Assembly (NCBI RefSeq): GCF_001902145.1 | Contig: NZ_MRST01000009.1 | Coordinates: forward strand, 1 to 43,881 | Reading direction: 5' to 3' | From: Pseudomonas fluorescens | GTDB lineage: Bacteria > Pseudomonadota > Gammaproteobacteria > Pseudomonadales > Pseudomonadaceae | DNA: 43,881 nucleotides | Position numbers and translations under genes: made by a program | Notes under the pieces: generated by a model | Seen by the model: only the letters and a program-made list of their open reading frames with translations | Databases searched by the model: none | Told to the model about the DNA's origin: nothing | Part shown: positions 15,313-22,485 of the stretch, one piece after another | Layout of the letters: each line of letters starts with the position of its first letter | How positions within the stretch are numbered: position 1 is the first letter of the stretch

Positions 15313-17022
15313 CTATTGTCCGGTCAGGCCGTTCAACAAACCGCCCAGACCTCCCGTTGCAGTCGTGCTGCCTGTGGTTGTGGCGGTGCCTGTTGCTGTG
15401 GTGGTCGTGCCGATATTCAGGCCGCCGAGCAAGCCACCGCTGGTGCCGCCAGTCACCAGGCCACCCACCGAGGCGACGGTGCCGCCGACCGCTGTGACGG
15501 TGGTGCCTACTGCGTTGGTGATCGGGCTGGCATTGGCCGCCGTCAGGTTGGTACCCAGGCTGCTGACTGCGCCGCCGACTTGAGTCACCAACCCATCCAC
15601 CGGCGTACCGATACCGGTGGTGGTGCCCACGTTTTGCGTCAGCGTGGTGACGCCGTTGGTCACGGGGTTCAAGGCTGCGCCAATGGTGGTGGAGACAGTG
15701 GCGAGCGGTGCGGTGGCGCCAGTGTTGGCGACACCCGTGCCGCCGAGTACGGTACCCACGGAGGCGATGGTGCCACCCAATGCGCCGCCGGTTACACCGG
15801 CTGCGCTGACCGTGCCGTTGGTGTTGCCGGCATTCAGGCCGGTGCCTACGTTGGCGACCACGCCGCCGATCAGTTCTGGCAGGCCGGGAGCCGCGGTGCC
15901 ACCGGTTGGGGCGACATAGCCACCCGACGTATCGAGCGTGCCGCCTACGCCAGTCAGCACGCTGCCGACAACAGTGGTGACCGGGTTGCTTGTACCACCC
16001 GTGGTAGTGACTTGAGTGCCCAGGCTCGCGACGGTGGTGCCAACTTTATCCAGCACACCACTGACTGGCGTGCCCAGGCCGGTTGCCGTGCCGAGGTTGC
16101 CGGTGGTGTTTTCCACCAGCGACACTACAGGCACCAACACTTGGCCGCCCAGGGTGTTGGTCAACGAACCCAGCGGGCCGGTGGTGCTGGCCGTGCTGAG
16201 GGTATCGCCGAGCATGGTAACGGTGGTGCCGACTTTATCCACCACGCCACCGACTGCAGTGCCTACACCGCCTGTCAGGCCGCCCACGACGGGGATACCG
16301 CCGAGAGTGGTTGAAAGTGATTGGCCGGTGGTCGACAGGCCGTCGCCCAGGTCAGCGACGCCGCCGCCGACACCTGCCACCGTAATGCCCAGCGAATTGG
16401 TATTGGTCCCCAGGGAACCCAGACCTGTTGTAACTCCGGTACCGATGGTGGTGACCGCAGTGCCGACCGAGGTGACCAGGCCGCCTGCTGTAGTGCCGAC
16501 GATCGGAACAGGTGTCAAGGCGCCTCCGAGATCACCCACTGCTGCGCCTACATTGCCTACGGTGGTGCCGAGGGTGCCGGCGATCTGGCCGGTGATCAGC
16601 GGGGTGGTTGTCGAACCTGTTCCGCCGCCAGTCCCGCCAGTGCCACCACCAGTCCCGCCAGTGCCGCCGCCAGTCCCGCCAGTTCCGCCGCCAGTCCCGC
16701 CAGTTCCGCCGCCAGTCCCGCCAGTGCCACCACCAGTGCCGCCAGTGCCACCACCAGTCCCACCCGTGCCGCCGTCAGTGCCACCTGTGCCGCCACCAGT
16801 CCCACCGGTACCGCCGTCAGTGCCGCCAGTGCCACCGCCGGTCCCACCCGTGCCGCCGCCCGTGCCGCCATCACCGCTCCCTGCACCTGCACCTGCATCC
16901 GGCGAAGACGCCGCCACGCTGGATTTATGCCCGCCACCACCGCTGCTGCAGCCGCCCAGGCTCATTGCCAGAATCAGGGCCAGCGCGGTACTTGCTTTCC
17001 AAAACACGACTTGAGTTTTCAT
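15313..17022 (-). CDS. Gly/Thr-rich repeat lipoprotein (collagen-like triplet-repeat type)
   Basis: A 569-residue predicted outer-membrane lipoprotein: signal with lipobox LGGC, followed by Ser at +2. A Ser/Gly/Ala linker leads to 12 heptads of the form GGTGGGT (two with Asp, about residues 50-134, DNA 16621-16875). A 420-residue C-terminal region follows with degenerate repeats of the pattern VGxxVxxLGxxL, several preceded by G-I/L-GTPV. There is one cysteine (the lipobox), almost no aromatic residues and few charges. The repeats have period seven, so they are not true Gly-X-Y collagen triplets. AAGGA lies at normal distance before the ATG. Function unknown; a surface or matrix component is plausible from composition and from the TpsB neighbour. 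This type of protein is often annotated in Pseudomonas as collagen-like. Confidence 0.8.
   Translation of the reverse strand: MKTQVVFWKASTALALILAMSLGGCSSGGGGHKSSVAASSPDAGAGAGSGDGGTGGGTGGTGGGTGGTDGGTGGTGGGTGGTDGGTGGTGGGTGGTGGGTGGTGGGTGGTGGGTGGTGGGTGGTGGGTGGTGGGTGSTTTPLITGQIAGTLGTTVGNVGAAVGDLGGALTPVPIVGTTAGGLVTSVGTAVTTIGTGVTTGLGSLGTNTNSLGITVAGVGGGVADLGDGLSTTGQSLSTTLGGIPVVGGLTGGVGTAVGGVVDKVGTTVTMLGDTLSTASTTGPLGSLTNTLGGQVLVPVVSLVENTTGNLGTATGLGTPVSGVLDKVGTTVASLGTQVTTTGGTSNPVTTVVGSVLTGVGGTLDTSGGYVAPTGGTAAPGLPELIGGVVANVGTGLNAGNTNGTVSAAGVTGGALGGTIASVGTVLGGTGVANTGATAPLATVSTTIGAALNPVTNGVTTLTQNVGTTTGIGTPVDGLVTQVGGAVSSLGTNLTAANASPITNAVGTTVTAVGGTVASVGGLVTGGTSGGLLGGLNIGTTTTATGTATTTGSTTATGGLGGLLNGLTGQ
16621..16875 (-). 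repeat. 21-bp coding minisatellite (12 units)
   Basis: About twelve tandem 21-bp units encode the GGTGGGT heptads of the lipoprotein. Units differ mostly at third codon positions, and two carry a Gly-to-Asp change. Tandem arrays of this kind are prone to length change without frameshift, since each unit is seven codons. Confidence 0.85.
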
Positions 17023-17301
17023 GATTGAATTCCTTGCACCTGGTACAACCTTGGTTGTTTCAAACCTTCGTTACTTCTTTGGATAACGATAGGTTTGTCC
17101 GTGTGGCTATCTCAGGCCAGGGCACTCTTTCACGCAACGCTCAACTTGGTATTAACGATTTATATACACTCGACCATCGTCGGCTTAATGACTAATGCCA
17201 AAGGTGTAATGGATGGATGTTTAGAGGATAAAAATCAAAGAGTTGTAAGTAAAGACGGACCTCGTAAGGCCCGCTATAACTTAGGGTATATATACAATTA
17301 A
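17023..17301 (-). promoter_or_regulatory. Upstream region of the Gly/Thr-rich lipoprotein gene
   Basis: This 279-bp AT-rich stretch lies between the lipoprotein start and the end of the MaoC-like gene. It contains a long inverted repeat (17061-17097) with arms CAAACCTTCGTTA and TAACGATAGGTTTG around a 10-nt centre, and a separate TAACGATTT (17153-17161). TCGTTACTTC (17068-17077) and TAACGATTT also occur upstream of rcpC in the same orientation. No clear sigma-70 promoter was found, and I see no gene in it. Confidence 0.55.
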
Positions 17302-18156
17302 TCAGGGGGCAGGCAACGGCTGCCACTGCCCCACCATATGTTGTATATCCCCAGCGCCTTTGAGTTCCAACGCCCCGCTGGAACCGGCCGCGCTGCTCAT
17401 CAATATCACTTCACTGGGCAGTCGCACCGGCTTCAAGAATTGAACGTCGATTTCAATATTGGCGGCCGGCAAGTGTTCTGCCAGCGCCGCGAGGGTGCGC
17501 GCCTTGTTCCATAACCCGTGGGCGATGGCCTGGGGAAAACCGAACAACTTCGCGGCCGGGGTACTGAGGTGGATGGGGTTGTAGTCGCCAGACACTCGGG
17601 CGTAGCGTCGGCCAATATCAGGGGGGGCTTTCCAGCGCGTCAGTTCGGTGAGGGTTCCTGGAGTCTGCAATCCGCTGTCCGCAACTTCGCCTTCAAGCTT
17701 TACGCCCCGACATAGCATTTGGCTTTCGCCCTCCCACAAGAGCCCAAGGGCATCCTCTACAACCGTCACGATGTCAAAGGTTGCCCCCTTGGGATGGGGG
17801 CTGAGATTGCGTGCGTAGACACCGACACTCACGTCACCCACGCCACCCAACGGCCGATGAATACGGATGCGATTGCGCAGGTGGATCAACCCCAGCAACG
17901 GAAACGGAAAGGTCTTGTCCGTCAGCAGTTGCAGTTGCAGGCCGAACGCGAGGATATGCGGATAAGTCGCCGGCAGCATCGGGCTGTCAGCAAAGCCGCA
18001 CACCTTGCGGTACGCCGCGACGGCGCTGGGGTTGATACTCATCCGGCAGCGCAACCCGCGTTCGGGCAGTGAGCTGCCGGTGATCTTGCGCTTGAGCGCC
18101 GCACGCCAATACAGCGGCAGTAGAGGCGGGGTGCTGTCCAACGTTTGCCATTGCAT
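17302..18156 (-). CDS. MaoC-like enoyl-CoA/acyl hydratase
   Basis: A 284-residue double hot-dog type protein. The C-terminal half carries the hydratase-2 motif YARVSGDYNPIHLSTPAAKL with the expected Asp and His, followed by GFPQAIAHGLW. This supports hydration of a trans-2-enoyl thioester or the reverse dehydration. The ATG at 18156 follows the reductase stop (18159) by 2 nt, so the two are one operon. An upstream in-frame ATG at 18186 lies inside the reductase and is less likely. With the reductase and thiolase next to it, it could complete a beta-oxidation-like or acyl-elongation cycle; the natural substrate is unknown. Confidence 0.85.
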   Translation of the reverse strand: MQWQTLDSTPPLLPLYWRAALKRKITGSSLPERGLRCRMSINPSAVAAYRKVCGFADSPMLPATYPHILAFGLQLQLLTDKTFPFPLLGLIHLRNRIRIHRPLGGVGDVSVGVYARNLSPHPKGATFDIVTVVEDALGLLWEGESQMLCRGVKLEGEVADSGLQTPGTLTELTRWKAPPDIGRRYARVSGDYNPIHLSTPAAKLFGFPQAIAHGLWNKARTLAALAEHLPAANIEIDVQFLKPVRLPSEVILMSSAAGSSGALELKGAGDIQHMVGQWQPLPAP

Positions 18157-18158
18157 GC

Positions 18159-19511
18159 TTACGCTCCCAGAAGACTTTGCCCACACACCCGCAGCGCTTG
18201 GCCGCTGACCGCACCGGAACCCGGCTGGCTCAGCCAGGCGACGGCTTCGGCCACGTCCTGGGGCAAGCCACCTTGGCCCAGGGAACTCATGCGGCGTCCG
18301 GCCTCGCGCAGGGCGAAGGGAATATGCGCGGTCATCTGGGTTTCGATAAACCCAGGCGCGACGGCGTTGATGCTGATCCCACGTTCCTTCAACAGCGGCG
18401 CCCAGGCTTGAGCCAGGCCGATGAGCCCGGCCTTGCTCGCGGCATAGTTGGTTTGCCCACGATTGCCGGCGATGCCACTGATGGAGGCCAGCAACACCAC
18501 CCGTGCGTTGTCCTGCAGGGTGCCGCTGTCGAGCAGGGCCTTGGTCAGCACTTGCGGTGCCTTGAGGTTGACCGCCAGCACTGCGTCCCAGTATTCCGGG
18601 GTCATGTTGGCCAGGGTTTTGTCGCGGGTAATACCGGCGTTGTGCACCAGGATGTCGAGCCCCTCGGGCAGGTGCTCGATCAGTTGGCGTGCGGCATCTT
18701 CGGCGCAGATATCCAGCGCCACCGTGCGTGCATTCAGGCGTGCGGCCAGGGCTTCAAGGTCGGCCTTGGCCTGGGGCACATCGAGCAGAATGACCTCGGC
18801 GCCGTCGCGGGCCAGGGTTTCGGCGATGGAGGCACCGATGCCTCGGGCTGCGCCGGTAACCAACGCCTTGCGCCCGGCCAAAGGGCGCGTCCAGTCTTGC
18901 ACCGGGGTGTCGCACGCTGACAGGCGAATCACCTGGCCCGAGATATAAGCGCTTTTGGGCGAGAGGAAAAACCGCAACGCGCCCTCCAACTGGTCTTCGG
19001 CACCGTCGCCCACGTACAGCAACTGCAGCACGCCACCGCTGCGCAATTCCTTGGCCAGGGAGCGGCTGAAGCCTTCCAGGGCGCGCTGGGCGCTGGCGGC
19101 GAACGGATCGCTGAGGCTTTCCGGCGCCCGGCCAAGGATCACCAGGTGGGCACTGTGGTCGAGGTTTTTAAGCAGTGGTTGGAAGAATTCGCGCAGCTGC
19201 TTGAGCTGGTCTGTGTGTTGCAAACCGCTGGCGTCGAACACCACCGCCTTGAGCTTGGGGCCGTGCCCTGGAATCCATGCGGGCGCTGTCGAGGCCTCGG
19301 CGCCGTAGCTGTAGACGGCGTCGGTGAGTCGGTTGGCAAATGCCAGCACCTGGGTAGCCAATGCGCCACCGCCCAGCAGTAGCGCACCTTCGACCGGGCG
19401 CAGGCGCCCGGCTTGCCAGCGTTCCAGGCGTACCGGCGACGGCAGGCCAATGGCGGCGACCAGGCGATGGCCGAGGCTTGAGTTGGCGAAGTCGATATAA
19501 CGGTCAGACAT
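18159..19511 (-). CDS. 3-oxoacyl reductase, FabG4-like high-molecular-weight SDR
   Basis: A 450-residue short-chain dehydrogenase, about twice the usual 245. Residues 1-205 form an extra N-terminal Rossmann-like domain without catalytic residues. Residues 210-450 form the active SDR: TGAARGIG cofactor loop, NAG in LVHNAGITRDK, Ser in LLASISG and the catalytic YAASK. This two-domain layout is known for FabG4-type reductases, which use NADH on 3-oxoacyl-CoA substrates. It is followed after 2 nt by the MaoC-like gene and is divergent from the thiolase gene, with 113 bp between the starts. Confidence 0.85.
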   Translation of the reverse strand: MSDRYIDFANSSLGHRLVAAIGLPSPVRLERWQAGRLRPVEGALLLGGGALATQVLAFANRLTDAVYSYGAEASTAPAWIPGHGPKLKAVVFDASGLQHTDQLKQLREFFQPLLKNLDHSAHLVILGRAPESLSDPFAASAQRALEGFSRSLAKELRSGGVLQLLYVGDGAEDQLEGALRFFLSPKSAYISGQVIRLSACDTPVQDWTRPLAGRKALVTGAARGIGASIAETLARDGAEVILLDVPQAKADLEALAARLNARTVALDICAEDAARQLIEHLPEGLDILVHNAGITRDKTLANMTPEYWDAVLAVNLKAPQVLTKALLDSGTLQDNARVVLLASISGIAGNRGQTNYAASKAGLIGLAQAWAPLLKERGISINAVAPGFIETQMTAHIPFALREAGRRMSSLGQGGLPQDVAEAVAWLSQPGSGAVSGQALRVCGQSLLGA

Positions 19512-19624
19512 GGAACGCTCTCCGAAGGCTGGGGTTCAAAGGTTGACCACCCTGGGGTGGCAGTCGTTCGATTGAGCCTAGGCTAGGCTTGATGATTCCA
19601 CCCACCACCACAAGGGAGCTTTCC

Positions 19625-20902
19625 ATGACTCAATTGCGCCGTGTAGCGATCATTGGCGGTAACCGCATTCCTTTCGCCCGTTCCAATGGCCCCTATGCCA
19701 CGGCGAGTAACCAGGCGATGCTGACTGCCGCGCTGGAGGGCCTGATCGAGCGCTACAACCTGCATGGCCTGCGCATGGGCGAGGTGGCCGCCGGCGCGGT
19801 GCTCAAGCATTCCCGTGATTTCAACCTGACGCGTGAATGCGTGCTCGGCTCGCGCCTGTCACCGCAAACCCCTGCGTACGACATTCAGCAAGCCTGTGGC
19901 ACGGGGCTTGAGGCGGCGCTGCTGGTGGCCAATAAAATCGCCTTGGGCCAGATCGAATGCGGCATTGCCGGCGGGGTGGACACCACCTCGGATGCACCGA
20001 TTGGCGTGAATGAAGGGCTGCGCAAGATCCTGCTGCAAGCCAACCGCAGCAAATCCTTGGGAGATAAATTAAAACTCCTGTTACAACTTCGTCCTCATCA
20101 CCTCAAGCCGGAACTGCCGCGCAACGGCGAACCGCGTACCGGTTTGTCCATGGGCCAGCACTGCGAGCTGATGGCCCAGACCTGGCAGATCCCCCGCGCC
20201 GAGCAGGACCAGCTTGCGCTGGAGAGCCACCAGAAGATGGCGGCGGCCTACGCCGAAGGCTGGCACAACGATTTGCTCACGCCCTTTCTCGGCCTCACCC
20301 GCGACAACAACTTGCGCCCCGACCTGACCCTGGAAAAACTCGCCAGCCTCAAGCCGGCCTTCGAGCGCAGCGAAAAGGGCACGCTCACCGCCGGCAACTC
20401 CACACCGTTGACCGATGGTGCCTCCCTGGTGCTGCTGGGCAGTGAGGCATGGGCCAAGGAGCGCGGCCTGCCGATCCTGGCTTACTTGCGCGATGGCGAA
20501 GCGGCGGCGGTGGATTTCGTCCACGGCGCCGAGGGCCTGCTGATGGCGCCGGTGTATGCAGTACCGCGCTTGCTGGCGCGCAATGGCTTGACCTTGCAGG
20601 ACTTTGATTACTACGAGATCCACGAAGCCTTCGCCGCCCAGGTGTTGTGCACGCTCAAGGCCTGGGAAGACGCCGACTATTGCAAGACCCGCCTGGGCCT
20701 GGACGCGCCGCTGGGGTCGATCGACCGCAGCCGGCTCAACGTCAAGGGCAGTTCCCTGGCGGCGGGGCATCCGTTTGCCGCTACCGGTGGGCGTATCGTC
20801 GCCAACCTGGCTAAATTATTGGATGCAGCGGGCAAGGGCCGTGGGCTGATTTCCATCTGTGCAGCCGGTGGCCAAGGCGTGACGGCGATTATCGAACGCT
20901 GA
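19625..20902 (+). CDS. Acetyl-CoA C-acyltransferase (thiolase, FadI-like)
   Basis: A 425-residue thiolase with the nucleophilic cysteine in QQACGTGLEAA, the catalytic HEAFAAQVL histidine, NVKGSSLAAGHPFAATGGR and the second cysteine in ICAAGGQG. It would cleave 3-oxoacyl-CoA with CoA, or run in the condensing direction. Start ATG 19625 follows AAGGGAG; an upstream frame from 19589 has no ribosome site. It is divergent from the reductase/hydratase pair; a thiolase, reductase and hydratase together make three of the four steps of a beta-oxidation-type cycle. In P. aeruginosa a similar thiolase/SDR pair occurs near the RIO kinase and cueR. Confidence 0.9.
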   Translation: MTQLRRVAIIGGNRIPFARSNGPYATASNQAMLTAALEGLIERYNLHGLRMGEVAAGAVLKHSRDFNLTRECVLGSRLSPQTPAYDIQQACGTGLEAALLVANKIALGQIECGIAGGVDTTSDAPIGVNEGLRKILLQANRSKSLGDKLKLLLQLRPHHLKPELPRNGEPRTGLSMGQHCELMAQTWQIPRAEQDQLALESHQKMAAAYAEGWHNDLLTPFLGLTRDNNLRPDLTLEKLASLKPAFERSEKGTLTAGNSTPLTDGASLVLLGSEAWAKERGLPILAYLRDGEAAAVDFVHGAEGLLMAPVYAVPRLLARNGLTLQDFDYYEIHEAFAAQVLCTLKAWEDADYCKTRLGLDAPLGSIDRSRLNVKGSSLAAGHPFAATGGRIVANLAKLLDAAGKGRGLISICAAGGQGVTAIIER

Positions 20903-21036
20903 TTGCCGACAAAATTGGCCCATTGAATGCATTCTGAAGGGGTCAGAGGTCAGTAGCCTCTCCCCCCGGCGAGCCGATTGCCGTATAACGAGTGCCACAC
21001 GCGTGTTTGGTAATACAGGACCCACAATAAAAGCTG

Positions 21037-21936
21037 ATGAAGACTCCTAAACGCATTGAACCCCTGATCGAAGACGGTCTGGTCGACGAAGTGCTGCGCC
21101 CACTTATGAGTGGTAAAGAAGCAGCTGTTTATGTGGTGCGCTGCGGCAATGAATTGCGTTGCGCCAAGGTTTACAAGGAGGCGAATAAACGAAGTTTTCG
21201 TCAGGCATCCGAATACCAGGAAGGCCGTAAGGTCCGTAACAGCCGCCAGGCGCGAGCCATGGCCAAGGGTTCCAAGTTCGGTAAGAAAGAAACCGAAGAT
21301 GCCTGGCAGAACGCTGAAGTGGCGGCGCTGTTTCGCCTGGCCGGTGCGGGCGTTCGTGTGCCCCAGCCGTTCGACTTTCTCGAAGGCGTGCTGTTGATGG
21401 AACTGGTGGCCGACGAATACGGCGATGCGGCGCCGCGTCTGAATGACGTAGTGCTGGAGCCGGACCAGGCGCGCGAATACCACGCCTTCCTGATCTCCCA
21501 GATCGTGCTGATGCTGTGCACCGGCCTGGTGCACGGTGACCTGTCCGAGTTCAACGTACTGCTCACGCCCACGGGCCCGGTGATCATCGACCTGCCCCAG
21601 GCGGTGGATGCGGCGGGCAACAACCACGCGTTCAGCATGCTGGAGCGCGACGTGGGCAACATGGCTTCGTACTTCGGGCGCTTTGCCCCGGAGTTGAAGA
21701 AGACCAAGTACGCCAAGGAAATGTGGGCGCTGTATGAAGCCGGCACCTTGCACCCGGCCAGTGTATTGACCGGTGAGTTCGACGAACCGGAAGAACTGGC
21801 GGATGTGGGTGGTGTGATCCGCGAAATCGAAGCGGCGCGGCTGGATGAAGAGCGTCGCCAGGCGATTCGCGCGGCGGATGATGCGCCACCAAGCAAAGTG
21901 CCGGACGAGCCACCGCCGCCGCCTTGGATGCAGTGA
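21037..21936 (+). CDS. RIO-type serine protein kinase (PA4780-like)
   Basis: A 299-residue RIO-family kinase. It has the flexible P-loop-like region LMSGKEAAVYVVRCG with a following lysine in LRCAKVYKEANKRSF, the catalytic loop LVHGDLSEFNVLL and the metal-binding Asp in VIIDLPQAVD. The tail is acidic and proline-rich (DEPPPPPWMQ). No SD-like sequence precedes the ATG, but the N-terminus MKTPKRIEPLIEDG matches what I remember of the Pseudomonas family. Targets are unknown. It stands alone, with 134 bp upstream and a REPIN downstream. Confidence 0.85.
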   Translation: MKTPKRIEPLIEDGLVDEVLRPLMSGKEAAVYVVRCGNELRCAKVYKEANKRSFRQASEYQEGRKVRNSRQARAMAKGSKFGKKETEDAWQNAEVAALFRLAGAGVRVPQPFDFLEGVLLMELVADEYGDAAPRLNDVVLEPDQAREYHAFLISQIVLMLCTGLVHGDLSEFNVLLTPTGPVIIDLPQAVDAAGNNHAFSMLERDVGNMASYFGRFAPELKKTKYAKEMWALYEAGTLHPASVLTGEFDEPEELADVGGVIREIEAARLDEERRQAIRAADDAPPSKVPDEPPPPPWMQ

Positions 21937-21960
21937 TCTGCTGGTAAAAGGAGATCAAAA

Positions 21961-22056
21961 AAATGTGGGAGCGGGCTTGCTCGCGAAAGCGGAGTGTCAG
22001 TCAACGTATGTACCGACTGATCCACCGCTTTCGCGAGCAAGCCCGCTCCCACATTT
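21961..22056. repeat. REPIN 3 (GAGCGGGC class)
   Basis: A near-perfect REP doublet with AATGTGGGAGCGGGCTTGC arms and an inner GTCAGTC/GACTGA pair. It lies between the convergent RIO kinase and cueR genes and could double as a bidirectional terminator. Confidence 0.93.
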
Positions 22057-22083
22057 GGTTTGTATGTGTCCAGTCAGATCCTG

Positions 22084-22485
22084 TCAGGCGCAGCAGTTGC
22101 CCGCCGCCAACTCCTTGAGTATCGGGCAATCGGGCCGATGATCGCCCTGGCAGTGCTCCATCAGGTCCTGCAAGGTATCGCGCAGTTGCCCCAGCTCCCG
22201 GATCTTGTGATTCAGCTCGTCGATGTGCTGGCGTGCCAGGGCTTTTACGTCGGCGCTGGCCCGCTGCCGGTCTTCCCAGAGGGTCAGCAACTTGCCGACT
22301 TCTTCCAGTGAAAACCCCAGGTCCCGCGAGCGCTTGATGAACGTCAGGGTGTGCAGGTCGTCGTGGCCGTACACCCGGTAGCCGCTGTCGGTGCGGTGGG
22401 CGGTTTTCAGCAGGCCAATGGATTCGTAGTAGCGAATCATCTTCGCGCTTAGCCCGCTGGTGCGGGCGGCTTGGCCGATATTCAT
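22084..22485 (-). CDS. cueR: Cu(I)-responsive MerR-family regulator CueR
   Basis: A 133-residue MerR-type activator with an N-terminal HTH ([20 protein letters not shown]), a dimerisation helix, and the metal loop holding Cys112 and Cys120 seven residues apart ([13 protein letters not shown]), exactly as in CueR, with a trailing CC. It would sense Cu(I) and distort promoters with a 19-bp spacer to activate copA and copZ. Its ATG overlaps the copA stop by 4 nt (ATGA, 22485-22482), so it is translated with copA and should be autoregulated through the copA promoter. Confidence 0.95.
   Translation of the reverse strand: MNIGQAARTSGLSAKMIRYYESIGLLKTAHRTDSGYRVYGHDDLHTLTFIKRSRDLGFSLEEVGKLLTLWEDRQRASADVKALARQHIDELNHKIRELGQLRDTLQDLMEHCQGDHRPDCPILKELAAGNCCA

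Noticed and set aside
16621..16875. Regular 21-bp repeats considered as a CRISPR array
   Set aside because: Units are contiguous without unique spacers and are in frame inside a coding sequence; no cas genes are present.
17095..17301. 68-codon open frame upstream of the lipoprotein gene
   Set aside because: It lies in AT-rich regulatory DNA, overlaps the inverted repeat, has no ribosome site and shows no recognisable domain.
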